Shown: positions 27,210 to 37,010, counted from the stretch's first letter. The stretch is DNA of 64,000 bases from Acidobacteriota bacterium (GCA_016195985.1 JACPYP010000006.1:1-64000), one strand, 5' to 3'. A program made the numbers and translations. Notes: generated by a model from the letters alone, not told the origin.

Positions 27210-29114
27210 CTACTTCAGGAACACATAGAGGAGGACCGCGGCCCCCAGCGCCATGCTCAGGGCGTAGTTGCGCACCCGGCCGGTCTGGAAGAGGGCCGTG
27301 AAATCTCCGGAGACCCGGGCCAAGGCGCCGGGCAGGTTCACGCCCACGCCGTCGATGATGATCACGTCGAAGAGCTTCCACAGCAGGTTGCCGAACCAGC
27401 GGATGGGCCGCAGCAGGTAGAGCTCCACGCCTTCGTCCACGTAGTACTTGTTCAGCAGCAGGTTGTGCAGGCCGGGGAACTTCTCGGCGAAGGCCAGCTC
27501 TGCGGCAGGGCCGTTCTTGAAGGTCCTCCACCCCAGGAAGCCGCAGCCCAGGCCCAGCGTCGTGGAGATGACGGCCAGCAGCACCGCAGGGCCCTCATGA
27601 TGGCCGTGGGGCGCATGAAGCTGGCCGTAGGTGAGGGCCGGCTTCAACCATTCGCCCACGGCGAAGTGGCCGCCGAAGGCCTCGGGCACGCCCCAGAAGC
27701 CCCAGAGCAGCGAGCCCAGGGCCAGCACCATGAGCGGCAGCGTCATGGTCAGCGGGCTTTCGTGGGCGTGATCGTAGGCGTGGTGGTCCCGGGGCTCGCC
27801 CCAGAAGGTGAGGGCCATGAGGCGCCACATGTAGAAGCTGGTACAGCAGGCGCCGATGACGCCGATCACCCACAGGGCCGGGGATTTCAGGAAGGCCAGG
27901 TAGAGGATCTCGTCCTTGCTGAAGAAGCCCGAGGTGCCCGGGAAGCCCATGATGGCCACGGTGCCGGCCACCATCGTGATGAAGGTGATCTTCGTCTTGT
28001 CCTTCAGGCCGCCCATCTTGAAGAGGTCCTGTTCGTGGTGCATGGCGTGGATCACGCTGCCTGCGCCGAGGAAGAGGAGGGCTTTGAACCAGGCGTGGGT
28101 GAAGACGTGGAAGAAGCCCGCCGCGAAGCCCGAGGCGCCCAGGCCCAGGAACATGTAGCCCAGCTGGGAGACGGTGGAATAGGCCAGCACCTTCTTGATG
28201 TCGCGCTGCACCAGGCCGATGGTGGCGGCGAAGAGGGCCGTGGCCGCGCCCACCCAGGCCACCACGTCCATGGTGATGGGGGCCAGCGTGAACACGGGCG
28301 CCAGGCGGCAGATCATGTAGATGCCGCTGGTCACCATGGTGGCCGCGTGGATGAGGGCGCTGACGGGGGTCGGGCCCGCCATGGCGTCCGGCAGCCAGAG
28401 GTAGAGGGGCAGCTGGGCGCTCTTGCCCGTGGCGCCCACGAAGAGCATCAGGGTGGCGAAGGTGAGGACGCCGAAGCCGACCTCGGGCGCCAGGTGGCCC
28501 GCCTGGGTGAGGATGTCGGAAACCGTCAGCGTGCCGAAGGCCGCGAAGAGCACCATCATCCCGATGGCCACGCCCAAATCGCCTACGCGGTTGGTGAGGA
28601 AGGCCTTGAGGCCCGCATCCGGCGCGAAATCCGTTTCGTAGAAGTAGCCGATGAGCAGGTAGGAACAGAGGCCCACGCCTTCCCATCCCACGAACATCAG
28701 CACCAGGCTCGACCCCAGCACCAGGGTGAGCATGAAGAAGACGAAAAGGTTCAGGTAGCAGAAGAACCGGTAGTAGCCCTCGTCCTCGTGCATGTAGCCC
28801 ACGGAGTAGAGGTGGATGAGGAACCCGATGCCCGTGATCACCAGCATCATGGTGCCGCTGAGGGGGTCGATGGCGAGGCCGAAGGGCACCTGGAGGGAGC
28901 CCGTGGCCATCCAGTCGCCGTAGTTCAGCACCAGGCGGTGGTCCGGCATGCCCTTCATGGCGAAGAAGGCCGATACGGCCAGCAGCAGCGCGCCGAGGAC
29001 GACGCCCAGGCCGACCACGGTGACCACGCCCTTGCCCGCGCGCTTGCCCAGGAGGCCGTTGAAGGCCGAGCCCAGCAGGGGGAGGATCGGAATGAGCCAG
29101 TAGTACTTGTTCAT
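27210..29114 (-). CDS. nuoL: NADH-quinone oxidoreductase subunit L
   Basis: 634 aa, about 15-16 spans plus the long lateral helix near the C-terminus. GWEGVGLCSYLLIGYFY, LPLYLWLPDAMAGPTPVSAL and KKVLAYSTVSQLGYMFLG are typical NuoL motifs. It is the largest antiporter-like proton-pumping subunit of complex I. The ATG at 29114 lies 7 bp after nuoK and is the only sensible start. Confidence 0.95.
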   Translation of the reverse strand: MNKYYWLIPILPLLGSAFNGLLGKRAGKGVVTVVGLGVVLGALLLAVSAFFAMKGMPDHRLVLNYGDWMATGSLQVPFGLAIDPLSGTMMLVITGIGFLIHLYSVGYMHEDEGYYRFFCYLNLFVFFMLTLVLGSSLVLMFVGWEGVGLCSYLLIGYFYETDFAPDAGLKAFLTNRVGDLGVAIGMMVLFAAFGTLTVSDILTQAGHLAPEVGFGVLTFATLMLFVGATGKSAQLPLYLWLPDAMAGPTPVSALIHAATMVTSGIYMICRLAPVFTLAPITMDVVAWVGAATALFAATIGLVQRDIKKVLAYSTVSQLGYMFLGLGASGFAAGFFHVFTHAWFKALLFLGAGSVIHAMHHEQDLFKMGGLKDKTKITFITMVAGTVAIMGFPGTSGFFSKDEILYLAFLKSPALWVIGVIGACCTSFYMWRLMALTFWGEPRDHHAYDHAHESPLTMTLPLMVLALGSLLWGFWGVPEAFGGHFAVGEWLKPALTYGQLHAPHGHHEGPAVLLAVISTTLGLGCGFLGWRTFKNGPAAELAFAEKFPGLHNLLLNKYYVDEGVELYLLRPIRWFGNLLWKLFDVIIIDGVGVNLPGALARVSGDFTALFQTGRVRNYALSMALGAAVLLYVFLK

Positions 29115-29121
29115 CGCATCC

Positions 29122-29487
29122 TCACTGCTTCAGGCTGGCGGCGCGGTCGGAATCGGTGGTGTCCCGGTGGCGGTAGAGGCCGATGACCAGCGCGAGGCCG
29201 ACGGCCGCTTCGCAGGCAGCCACGGCGATGATGAAGAGGTAGAAGACCATGGCCTGGGCATCGCCTCCGCGGAAGCGGGCGAAGGCCAGCAGGGCGACGT
29301 TGGCCGCGTTGAGCATCAGCTCCACGCCCATGAACTGCATGAGCAGGGTTCGGCGCAGCAGCACCGCCGCCAGGCCGATGGCGAAGAGGAGCAGGGCCAC
29401 GACCAGGTATCCCTGCAGGCCGCCATTGAAGGCCGGGAGGATCGCGTCCATGCCATTCATCGCGCCATTCATCTCGGGGCCGCTCAT
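29122..29487 (-). CDS. nuoK: NADH-quinone oxidoreductase subunit K
   Basis: 121 aa with three spans. RRTLLMQFMGVELMLNAANVALLAF is the NuoK core, with the conserved membrane Glu in GVELML, and YLFIIAVAACEAAVGLALV carries the second conserved Glu. The ATG at 29487 overlaps the nuoJ stop (TGATG). An N-terminal extension of about 20 residues (SGPEMNGAMNGMDAILP) precedes the usual start; internal Met codons are possible but lack better signals. Confidence 0.92.
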   Translation of the reverse strand: MSGPEMNGAMNGMDAILPAFNGGLQGYLVVALLLFAIGLAAVLLRRTLLMQFMGVELMLNAANVALLAFARFRGGDAQAMVFYLFIIAVAACEAAVGLALVIGLYRHRDTTDSDRAASLKQ

Positions 29488-29981
29488 CACAGGTTCCTCT
29501 TCGTCAGGGCTACGGCGCCGATCATGGCCGCCAGCAGCAGAAGGCCCGCCACCTCGAAGCCCAGCAGGTGGCCCGCGAAGAGCTCGAGGCCGGTTCTTTG
29601 CAGCGTCATGGCCTGGGGCATGGCTGCGCCGCTGGCGTTCAAGGCCTTCGCGCCGGGCGAGGCCAGCACGAGCTTCACGGAGCCGAAGGCCAGGGCCGCC
29701 ACCAGGGCCAGGGATACCCAGCGCTGGACGGGACGGGAGGCCTGGGCCTTCTCCTCCTCATGGCTGTTCAGCATCATGATCACGAAGAGCACCAGCACCA
29801 TGATGGCGCCGCTGTAGACGATGAGCTGTAAGGCGGCGGCCACGGGATTGGCGAGCAGCACGAAGAGGCCCGCCACGCCGAAGAAGGTGGCCACCATGAA
29901 GAGGCCCGCCACGATGACGTTCTTCTGCAACAGCATCCCCAGGGCGCCCAGGAGCGTGATGAGGGCAAAGGTGATGAACAT
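29487..29981 (-). CDS. nuoJ: NADH-quinone oxidoreductase subunit J
   Basis: 164 aa with five predicted spans. LLANPVAAALQLIVYSGAIMVLVLFVIMMLN contains the family-specific third helix whose pi-bulge region couples quinone reduction to pumping. Order and spacing (9 bp after nuoI, overlapping nuoK) match standard complex I operons. Confidence 0.93.
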   Translation of the reverse strand: MFITFALITLLGALGMLLQKNVIVAGLFMVATFFGVAGLFVLLANPVAAALQLIVYSGAIMVLVLFVIMMLNSHEEEKAQASRPVQRWVSLALVAALAFGSVKLVLASPGAKALNASGAAMPQAMTLQRTGLELFAGHLLGFEVAGLLLLAAMIGAVALTKRNL

Positions 29982-29990
29982 GGCCTCTCC

Positions 29991-30554
29991 TTACATCGCG
30001 ATCGTGCGGCGCGGCACGGACGGAGCGGGATCCTGGCTGATGCGGTCCTTGCCATCAGCATCGGCGTAGGTGTTCATCAGGTCCCACTTGCCGTACTGCA
30101 TGGAGAGCCGGTCGTAGGCCGCCATCTCGTAGTTGTTGCGCAGCCAGATGGCGTCCTTGGGACAGGCCTCCTCGCACATGCCGCAGTAGATGCAGCGCAG
30201 CATGTCGATGGAGAACTTGGCCGGACGCTTCTCCTCGAAGCCCTGGGTGATGTTCAGGTCGCTGAACTCCTCGGCCTCGATGCTGATGCAGCGCGCGGGG
30301 CAGGCCTCCTGGCACATGAAGCAGGCCACGCATTTGATGGCGCCGTCCTCGAAGCGCTTCAGCTCGTGGAGGCCGCGATAGCCCGCGGGCATTTCCTTTT
30401 TCATCTCGGGGTACTGGATCGTGTACCGCTTCGAAGTGGGCGTGAAGAGCTGCTTGATGAAGTGCCGGCCCGTGATGGCCATGCCCTTCAGCACCGGCCA
30501 GACGTAGGTGCGATCCAGCCAGCTCAGCTCGACTTTTTTGACGACGACGCCCAT
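29991..30554 (-). CDS. nuoI: NADH-quinone oxidoreductase subunit I (2x[4Fe-4S])
   Basis: 187 aa from the ATG at 30554, set by AAGGAGG 5-6 nt upstream. Two ferredoxin motifs, CVACFMCQEACP and CIYCGMCEEACP, bind clusters N6a and N6b, which pass electrons toward the quinone site. The N-terminal amphipathic part (LDRTYVWPVLKGM, ITGRHFIKQLF) docks on the membrane arm. An in-frame ATG 21 nt upstream lies in the 269-bp inverted-repeat element and is rejected. The ribosome-binding site sits right beside the element's end, so the element now forms its leader. Confidence 0.94.
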   Translation of the reverse strand: MGVVVKKVELSWLDRTYVWPVLKGMAITGRHFIKQLFTPTSKRYTIQYPEMKKEMPAGYRGLHELKRFEDGAIKCVACFMCQEACPARCISIEAEEFSDLNITQGFEEKRPAKFSIDMLRCIYCGMCEEACPKDAIWLRNNYEMAAYDRLSMQYGKWDLMNTYADADGKDRISQDPAPSVPRRTIAM

Positions 30555-30566
30555 CGCCCCCTCCTT

Positions 30567-30835
30567 AGAGCTCATAACAAAACCCCACGTGGCCGCGCGA
30601 GGGGTGCCGGGCGAGCGAGGTGAGGAAGGTGAGTGTAGCGTAGCGGGTACTACGCGAAACGAACCTGACGAAGCATCGCGACGCCCGCCACCCCTCGCCC
30701 GGAGGGATGAAACCAGGCAGGCGCCCCGCGGCGTCAGGCCCCTTGAACAACGAACCACGTTGCCCTGCGGGCCCTTCCTTCCGGTGCATCCTGCCTGACT
30801 TCATCGCGGCCTCGTCGGGTTTTGTTATGAGCTCT
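30567..30835. mobile_element. 269-bp element with 19-bp perfect terminal inverted repeats
   Basis: AGAGCTCATAACAAAACCC (30567-30585) is repeated inverted at 30817-30835; similarity continues imperfectly inward (GGCCGCG). The interior has no credible gene. It lies exactly between the nuoH stop, which it touches, and the nuoI ribosome-binding site. MITE-like in form; no clear target-site duplication was seen. Confidence 0.65.
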
Positions 30836-31908
30836 CAGTGGCCCTGGCTCATGCGCCAGGCGTGGAAGACCAGGTTGGCCATGGACAGCGGCAGCATCAC
30901 CTTCCAGCCCAGGTGCATGAGCTGGTCGTAGCGGAAGCGCGGCAGGGTCCAGCGGATCCAGACGAAGACCCAGGCGAAGAAGAGCAGCTTGGCCACGAAG
31001 CACACGATGGACAGCAGCACCGGCGGATCGGCGACGAAAGGCACCTGCCAGCCACCGAAGTAGAGGGTGGCCATCAGCGCCGAGGCGGTCATCAGGTGCG
31101 AGTACTCGGCGAGGGCCAGCAGGCTGAACTTCATGCTGCCGTACTCGGTGTTGAAGCCCGCCACGATCTCGCTTTCGCCTTCGGCGAAATCGAAGGGCAA
31201 CCGGTTCGTCTCCGCGAACATGCAGGTGAAGAACACGATGAAACCCAGGGGCTGGTGGAAGATGTTCCAGTTGGGCAGCACCTTGAAGACCGTGCCGGCC
31301 TGCGCCCTGATGATCTCGGAGGGATCGTAGCCCCCCGTGGTCATGAAGAGGCTGACCACGGCCAAGCTCATGCCGATCTCGTAGCTCACCATGGCCGCGG
31401 AAGCCCGCATGCCGCCCAGGATCGACCACTTGTTGTTGCTGGACCAAGCCGCCACCAGCACGCCGTAGACGGCCATGCCGCCGATGGCCAGGGGATAGAG
31501 CATGCCCATGCCGTTGCCGGGATCCAGCACCGAGAGGTGGTAGGTCACGCCGCCGCTGACGAAATCCTTGCCGAAGGGGATGATGGCGAAGCCCATGAGG
31601 GCGGGCACGAAGGCGAGGAAGGGCGCCAGCCAGAACAGCTTTTTGTTCGCATCCGTGGGCACCAGGTCTTCCTTGAAGAAGAACTTGATGCCATCCGCCA
31701 GGAGCTGGGCCAGGCCCAGGATGCGGATCTTGCCGAAGAGGGCCGCCCGGTTGGGGCCGATGCGGTCCTGGATCATCGCCGCGCCTCGGCGCTCCACCCA
31801 GGTCCAGACGGAAGCCAGCAGCATCACGGCTGAAAAGACGATGACGACTTTGGCCACCGCCCAGAACAGGGCGGGGGTCATGTGGAGCAGGCTCGCAAGC
31901 TTATCCAT
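30835..31908 (-). CDS. nuoH: NADH-quinone oxidoreductase subunit H
   Basis: 357 aa from the ATG at 31908 (MDKLASLLH); an in-frame ATG 39 nt earlier would add a Gly/Pro-rich stretch. About eight spans. VERRGAAMIQDRIGPNRA and SAAMVSYEIGMSLAVVSL, with ETNRLPFDFAEGESEIVAGF, form the quinone-chamber loops of NuoH. It is the first nuo gene in the window; nuoA-G are not upstream, where a glycosidase gene lies on the same strand. The stop codon touches the inverted-repeat element that separates it from nuoI. Confidence 0.95.
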   Translation of the reverse strand: MDKLASLLHMTPALFWAVAKVVIVFSAVMLLASVWTWVERRGAAMIQDRIGPNRAALFGKIRILGLAQLLADGIKFFFKEDLVPTDANKKLFWLAPFLAFVPALMGFAIIPFGKDFVSGGVTYHLSVLDPGNGMGMLYPLAIGGMAVYGVLVAAWSSNNKWSILGGMRASAAMVSYEIGMSLAVVSLFMTTGGYDPSEIIRAQAGTVFKVLPNWNIFHQPLGFIVFFTCMFAETNRLPFDFAEGESEIVAGFNTEYGSMKFSLLALAEYSHLMTASALMATLYFGGWQVPFVADPPVLLSIVCFVAKLLFFAWVFVWIRWTLPRFRYDQLMHLGWKVMLPLSMANLVFHAWRMSQGH

Positions 31909-32035
31909 GGGCGGCTTCCCGGCAGGGCCACCCGCGGGGAGGCCCAACCCATCGAGACTAGCAGAGCCGCGGCCCCGCCGACACGGCGGGAAGCGCCCCC
32001 CGCCCCGCCACTGGGGCCAGGATCGCGGCCAACGG

Positions 32036-32072
32036 CCGAGGGGCCCCGGTCATGACAACCAGGGCCCCTCGG
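32036..32072. terminator. Hairpin between the glycosidase gene and nuoH
   Basis: An 11-bp perfect stem (CCGAGGGGCCC/GGGCCCCTCGG) with a 15-base loop, 38 bp past the glycosidase stop on the minus strand. No T-run, so termination is likely but unproven. It would separate glycosidase transcripts from nuo. Confidence 0.5.
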
Positions 32073-32109
32073 ACCGGCGCGGAGATCTCATTGATCCCCA
32101 AAATAGAAT

Positions 32110-34296
32110 CTATTTGCTTGCTGGCAGGGCCTCGAAGACCAGCACCTCGAAGGGCTTCAGGGTGAAGGTCGCGGGCCGGTAGGGGTTGCGGAGGCCCTCC
32201 AGTTCCTTGACCTCCCGCTGCTTGAAGGCCGCCTTCACCGTGTAGGCGTCGGGCGCTCCGGCGGGCAATTCAAAGGCCTTGGCCAGGTCCAGCGTGAAGG
32301 TCCGGGCCTCGCCGCTGGGATTCCGCAGGGTCACGATGCCCTTTTCCCTGGACCAGGAAGCCCAGCCATAGGTTTCCAGCTTCCGGGGGTTGCCGCCGAT
32401 CCAGTGGCTGTCCACCAGGGTGGCCGCGTTGGCCCTCGACCACCTGGCCCCCTCGGCCAGGATGTCCCAGTCCTCCTTGGTCAGCAGCTCATGGGAGATG
32501 TACATCTCCTGCAGCTGGGTGCCGGAGCCGAAGTAGGTCTTCACCTCCCGGCCGAAGGCCTTGGCAGGATCGGTGTTGAGACCCCGGGCGCCCTTGGCGT
32601 AGAGAATGCCGTGGAGCATGACGGAGTTCAGCGGATACAGGGGGCCGGCCGTGACCACGCGCTCGTAGGTATCGGCGTCCCGGTAGGTGATCCAGCGGTC
32701 CCGCTCAGAGCCGGCGCCCTCGAAGCTGTGATCCTCTCCGCCCCGCCAGATGGAATCGCAGATGGGCAGCCAGAAGGGGGAGGGCCAGGTGCCCGTGGTG
32801 AGGTTGATGAAGAGGTCGGGCTTGGCCAGGCGCAGATCCTGGATGACGGAAATGGCCGCCTCGAAATCGCTGCCGAAGCGGCTGCCGGGCATCACCGCGT
32901 TGATGCTGCCGGTGCCATCCAGCTTGAAGTGGTTGATGCCGTACTTGGTCACCATCTCCATGCAGGCCTTGTGGAAGCTCTCGAAGTACTTCGGTCCCGA
33001 CAGGGCGAACAGCTGGCCGTACTCGGGATTCGCCTCCCAAGGATCGGGTACCACCTCGTAACCCGCCGCCTGGCCGCTCTTGCGGCGGGCGATGCGGGGC
33101 GGACCGTAGCCGCCCCAGGGGGAAAGCCACACGCCGGGGCCCGCACCCACCTTGGCCGCGGCCTCCCTCACGGCCGTGAACCCGTTGGGGAAGCCCTTGT
33201 GGAAGACCCACTGGCCGCCCTTGGACGTGTCGTCCCAGCCATCGTCGAAGAGGAAGGAATCCATGGTCACGCCGCGCTTCTGGCCCAGTTCCTCGCCGAA
33301 GGCCTTCACCACCTTCAGGCAGTCCTTCTCGTCGTAGGGCGTGAAATAGCCGATGTCGTACCAAGAGTTGTAGTGCAGGAAGGTGCGGTAGGCATGGGCC
33401 CGCTCCCGTTCCGTGTAGTAGAGGAAGCCGCGCCTCAGCTGCCCTTGGGGCACCACGCCCACCACCGAAGAAGCCTGGAAGGTCTTCCCCTTCTGGATGG
33501 GCAGGGAGAGGTCCAGCCAGCAGGTGGCGTGGGTCTTCCCCCAGCGCTGCTCGGCGACCTTGGCCTCGGGCACCGCGCGGTACTGATCCGAGGCCAGGGA
33601 ACTCTCGTCGCTGCCTGGAACGGGAACCACCTTGGGCGCCCCGCCCGCCTCCACCTGGGTGACGGACATGGGATGCTCGAAACCCGTGAACAGCGTGCCC
33701 GCCACCACGGGCGTGCCATTCACCTGCCCCACCGCATCTCCTCCCCGCAGCCAATGGTCGACCATCACCAGCCTGGCCACGTCCGCATCGGCCTTGAGAG
33801 GCTTGATGGCGATCTCCTGACGGAAGTAGTTGGAGCCGTCCCGCAGGGTGGCCTTCCACTCCACGCGAAGGGCGCCGTCAGGCGAGGTGAGCACGGCGGA
33901 AACCTGCTGGCCGGGAATGCGGCCCGCCTCGCCCACGGCATTGGGTTGGGCCGGCACCGCCGCCACCTTGAAGCCGGAGGCCTTCATGCGGCTTGCCTTC
34001 AGGCGCGTGCCGTCATGGAACTCCAGCACGAAGGCTTCCTTGGCGGCCTCCAGATCCTTGCCGGACAGCTTGTCCTTGAGGGTGGCTGGCACCAGGCGCC
34101 CGCCGAAGATCCCCCAGGAAGCCGACAGGGCGTTGTTGGACAGGGACAGGTACTGCGCCGCGGTTTCGGAGGCCACCGCCTTGCCGGGATCCGGCCCCGG
34201 GAAATCCATGGCCAGCGCGGCCTGGGGAACCCCCAAGGCAAGCCCCAGAGCCAGGGTCGAAAGCGCCCGGGACATTTTTATTGAGTGGTCGATCAT
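32110..34296 (-). CDS. Putative secreted GH36-like (clan GH-D) glycosidase
   Basis: 728 aa, with ATG at 34296 behind GGGAGGAC. The signal peptide is SRALSTLALGLALGVPQAALA. The N-terminal half is a beta-sandwich. A TIM-barrel-like part begins near SFLFDDGWDD. HFKLDGTG holds the probable nucleophile Asp460, and ICDSIWRGGED contains Asp514 as a candidate acid/base, matching the alpha-galactosidase (GH36/GH27) pattern. A C-terminal beta domain follows (FTLDLAKAFELP...LKPFEVLVFEAL). It probably acts in the periplasm on alpha-galactosides or related sugars. Sugar specificity cannot be assigned; related sequences carry misleading names in databases. Confidence 0.7.
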   Translation of the reverse strand: MIDHSIKMSRALSTLALGLALGVPQAALAMDFPGPDPGKAVASETAAQYLSLSNNALSASWGIFGGRLVPATLKDKLSGKDLEAAKEAFVLEFHDGTRLKASRMKASGFKVAAVPAQPNAVGEAGRIPGQQVSAVLTSPDGALRVEWKATLRDGSNYFRQEIAIKPLKADADVARLVMVDHWLRGGDAVGQVNGTPVVAGTLFTGFEHPMSVTQVEAGGAPKVVPVPGSDESSLASDQYRAVPEAKVAEQRWGKTHATCWLDLSLPIQKGKTFQASSVVGVVPQGQLRRGFLYYTERERAHAYRTFLHYNSWYDIGYFTPYDEKDCLKVVKAFGEELGQKRGVTMDSFLFDDGWDDTSKGGQWVFHKGFPNGFTAVREAAAKVGAGPGVWLSPWGGYGPPRIARRKSGQAAGYEVVPDPWEANPEYGQLFALSGPKYFESFHKACMEMVTKYGINHFKLDGTGSINAVMPGSRFGSDFEAAISVIQDLRLAKPDLFINLTTGTWPSPFWLPICDSIWRGGEDHSFEGAGSERDRWITYRDADTYERVVTAGPLYPLNSVMLHGILYAKGARGLNTDPAKAFGREVKTYFGSGTQLQEMYISHELLTKEDWDILAEGARWSRANAATLVDSHWIGGNPRKLETYGWASWSREKGIVTLRNPSGEARTFTLDLAKAFELPAGAPDAYTVKAAFKQREVKELEGLRNPYRPATFTLKPFEVLVFEALPASK

Positions 34297-34387
34297 TTTG
34301 TCCTCCCGCGGACCGATGCCCCAAGGGTAGCCGGGTCCCGTCCCGGGGAATAGCCGCGATTTCCACCAAGCTGGCGGTTCCAGGCTG

Positions 34388-36097
34388 TTATTGCTTGGCT
34401 TCGATCTTGCTCCACGAATCCTTCAGCCCCACGGTCCGGTTGAACACCAGGGCGCCGGGGCGGCTGTCGGGATCCACAGAGAAATAGCCCGTGCGTTCGA
34501 ACTGGAAGCGCTCGCCGGCGACGGCCCCGGCCAGGCTGGGCTCCAGACGGACTTCGGTCAAAGCTTCGAGACTGCCGGGGTTCAGCAGCGCCTTCCAGTC
34601 CTGGCTCTCGGGCACGTCCATGGGGTCTTCCTGGGTGAAGAGGCTGTCGTAGAGGCGGACCTCCGCCTTCAGGGCGCCCGGAGCGCTCACCCAATGCAAG
34701 GTGCCCTTCACCTTGCGGCCATCGGGGGCATTGCCGCCCCTGCTGGCGGGATCCCACTCGCAGCGCAGCTCCACCACGTTCCCGTCCGCATCCTTGATGA
34801 TGTCCCTGCAGGTGACGAGGCATGCGCCGCGCAGGCGCACTTCGGCGCCGGGGGCCAGGCGGAACCACTTCTTGGGCGCTTCCTCGCGGAAGTCGTCCTG
34901 ATCGATGAACAGCTCGCGGGTGAAGGGCATCTTGCGGGTGCCCATGGCCTGATCCTCCGGGTGATTCGGCACTTCCACCTCGAAGGCGTCGGCTTCGCTC
35001 ATGTTGGTGATGACCACCTTGAGGGGCCGCAGCACCGCCATGCGCCTTGGGGCCCGCTTCTCCAGATCCTCGCGGATGCAGAACTCCAGCAGGCCCATGT
35101 CAGCCACCATATCGCGCTTGGCCACGCCCACCTTCTCGGCGAAGGCGCGCACGGATTCAGGGGTGTAGCCCCGGCGCCGCAGGCCGCAGATGGTGGGCAT
35201 GCGGGGGTCGTCCCAGCCGCTGACGATGCCGTCCTGAACCAGCTGCAGGAGGCGCCGCTTGCTCATCACCGTGTAGGTGAGGTTCAACCTCGCGAACTCG
35301 ATCTGCCGCGGCAGGGGACGCTGGAAGAACGTGCCGTCCGCATCCTGCTCCAGGAACCAGTCGTAGAGCGGGCGGTGGTCCGAGAATTCCAGGGTGCAGA
35401 TGGAGTGAGTGATGGCCTCGATGGCATCGGACACGCCGTGTGCGAAGTCGTACATGGGGTAGATGCACCAGGCGTCGCCCGTGCGGTGGTGGTGGGCCCG
35501 GCGGATGCGGTACATGAGCGGGTCGCGCAGATTCATGTTCCCGGCCTGCATGTCGATCTTGGCCCGCAGCACCTTGGCGCCGTCCTCGAACTCGCCTGCC
35601 TTCATGCGGCGGAACAGGTCGAGGTTCTCCTCCGTCCCGCGCTCCCGGTAGGGGCTGGGCTTTCCGGGCACGTGGAAGTTGCCGCGGTACTCGCGGATCT
35701 CCGCCTCGCTGAGGTCGCAGACATAGGCCTTGCCCTGCTGGATCAGGTACTCGGCGTAGTCGTACATGAACTGGAAGTAGTCGGAGGCGTAGTGCTCGCC
35801 CTTCCACTGGAAGCCCAGCCACTGCACATCCTCGCGGATGGAATCCACATATTCGACGTCCTCCTTCACGGGGTTGGTGTCGTCGAAACGCAGGTTGGTG
35901 GCGCCGCCGTAGGCCTTGGCCAGGCCGAAGTTCAGGCAGATGCTCTTGGCGTGGCCAATGTGCAGGTAGCCGTTAGGCTCCGGCGGGAACCGCGTGAGCA
36001 TCCTGCCCCCGTGCTTCCCCGAGGCGCGGTCCGCCTCGACGATCTCCTCGATGAAGTGGAGGTTGCGGGGTTCAGGGGCTGGGGTATCGGAAGACAT
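34388..36097 (-). CDS. glnS: Glutaminyl-tRNA synthetase
   Basis: 569 aa class I synthetase that charges tRNA-Gln. [17 protein letters not shown] carries the HIGH motif and VMSKRRLL the KMSKS-like motif. [10 protein letters not shown] and [23 protein letters not shown] are GlnRS-specific. The C-terminal anticodon-binding beta-barrels are complete ([18 protein letters not shown]). The presence of GlnRS, together with gltX in the same window, means tRNA-Gln can be charged directly. The ATG at 36097 has a weak ribosome-binding site. Confidence 0.96.
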   Translation of the reverse strand: MSSDTPAPEPRNLHFIEEIVEADRASGKHGGRMLTRFPPEPNGYLHIGHAKSICLNFGLAKAYGGATNLRFDDTNPVKEDVEYVDSIREDVQWLGFQWKGEHYASDYFQFMYDYAEYLIQQGKAYVCDLSEAEIREYRGNFHVPGKPSPYRERGTEENLDLFRRMKAGEFEDGAKVLRAKIDMQAGNMNLRDPLMYRIRRAHHHRTGDAWCIYPMYDFAHGVSDAIEAITHSICTLEFSDHRPLYDWFLEQDADGTFFQRPLPRQIEFARLNLTYTVMSKRRLLQLVQDGIVSGWDDPRMPTICGLRRRGYTPESVRAFAEKVGVAKRDMVADMGLLEFCIREDLEKRAPRRMAVLRPLKVVITNMSEADAFEVEVPNHPEDQAMGTRKMPFTRELFIDQDDFREEAPKKWFRLAPGAEVRLRGACLVTCRDIIKDADGNVVELRCEWDPASRGGNAPDGRKVKGTLHWVSAPGALKAEVRLYDSLFTQEDPMDVPESQDWKALLNPGSLEALTEVRLEPSLAGAVAGERFQFERTGYFSVDPDSRPGALVFNRTVGLKDSWSKIEAKQ

Positions 36098-36184
36098 CGG
36101 GGCTCACAATCCGTAAACCTTCAAGATACCAAGATGAACTCGGATATGGATCGGCCTGCATCCGTGTTCATCCGCGACGAATCG

Positions 36185-37000
36185 CTACCCCAGCCCCGCC
36201 GCCACCTGGGTGGCGCGCTCGATGCCCCGGGCCACGACGGAGCGGATGCGGCCGTCCTCCAGAGCCAGGAGGCCGGCGATGGTGCAACCGGCGGGGGTGG
36301 TCACCTCGTCCTTGAGGGCGGCGGGGTGCTTGCCGGTCTCCAGCACCATGGAGGCGGCGCCCAGGGTCATCTGGGCGGCTAGCTCCAGGGCCACGGCCCG
36401 GGGCAGGCCGCACTGGACGCCCCCTTCCGCCAGGGATTCCAGGATGATGAACATGAAGGCGGGACCGCTGGCGCTGAGGCCGGTGACCGCGTCCATGTGC
36501 TTCTCGTCCAGATCCATCACCCGGCCCAGGGGCTCGAACAACACCCGGGCCTGGGCCAGCTGGGCCTCGGTGACATCCTGGCCCGCCGCCAGCACCGTCA
36601 TGCCCTTGCGGATGGCGCAGGGCGTGTTGGGCATGGCGCGCACCAGGGGCGTGCCCGCGGGCGAATGGGCCTCCAGGAAGGCCAGCGTGGTGCCCGCGGC
36701 GATGGATACCACCAGGGGCCGGTGATCCAGGGCGCCGGCGGCGTTGAGGCGCTCCAGCAGGCCCTGCAGCTCCCGGGGCTTCACGCAGAGCAGCACCACT
36801 TCCGAGGCCCGTACCGCCCCCTCCACGTCATTCGTGAGGTCCAGCCCCAAGGCCTCGGCCCGGGCCCGGGCCGCGCCGGGATGCCGGGTGGCAGCATGGA
36901 TGCGCCCCGCGGGATAGCCCGAGGCCTCCACCAGGCCGGCGCTGATGGCCTGGCCCATGGTGCCGAAACCGATGATGGCGAGCTGGGGATGCTGGCTCAC
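36185..37000 (-). CDS. proC: Pyrroline-5-carboxylate reductase
   Basis: 271 aa, last step of proline synthesis (P5C to proline with NAD(P)H). N-terminal Rossmann motif IIGFGTMGQAI, then VRAMPNTPCAIRKGM, and the C-terminal signature VTTPAGCTIAGLLALEDG. The GTG at 37000 is chosen because GGGAG lies 5 nt upstream. Between this start and an upstream leader-like ORF sits a terminator-type hairpin with T-runs, so expression may be controlled by attenuation. It is followed by glnS 87 bp downstream on the same strand. Confidence 0.95.
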   Translation of the reverse strand: MSQHPQLAIIGFGTMGQAISAGLVEASGYPAGRIHAATRHPGAARARAEALGLDLTNDVEGAVRASEVVLLCVKPRELQGLLERLNAAGALDHRPLVVSIAAGTTLAFLEAHSPAGTPLVRAMPNTPCAIRKGMTVLAAGQDVTEAQLAQARVLFEPLGRVMDLDEKHMDAVTGLSASGPAFMFIILESLAEGGVQCGLPRAVALELAAQMTLGAASMVLETGKHPAALKDEVTTPAGCTIAGLLALEDGRIRSVVARGIERATQVAAGLG

Positions 37001-37010
37001 GGATGCTCCC

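Noticed and set aside
30565-30804. Short minus-strand ORF inside the inverted-repeat element
   Set aside because: 79 codons, basic composition, no ribosome-binding site or recognisable motif; the start and end fall in the inverted repeats. A gene is not supported.
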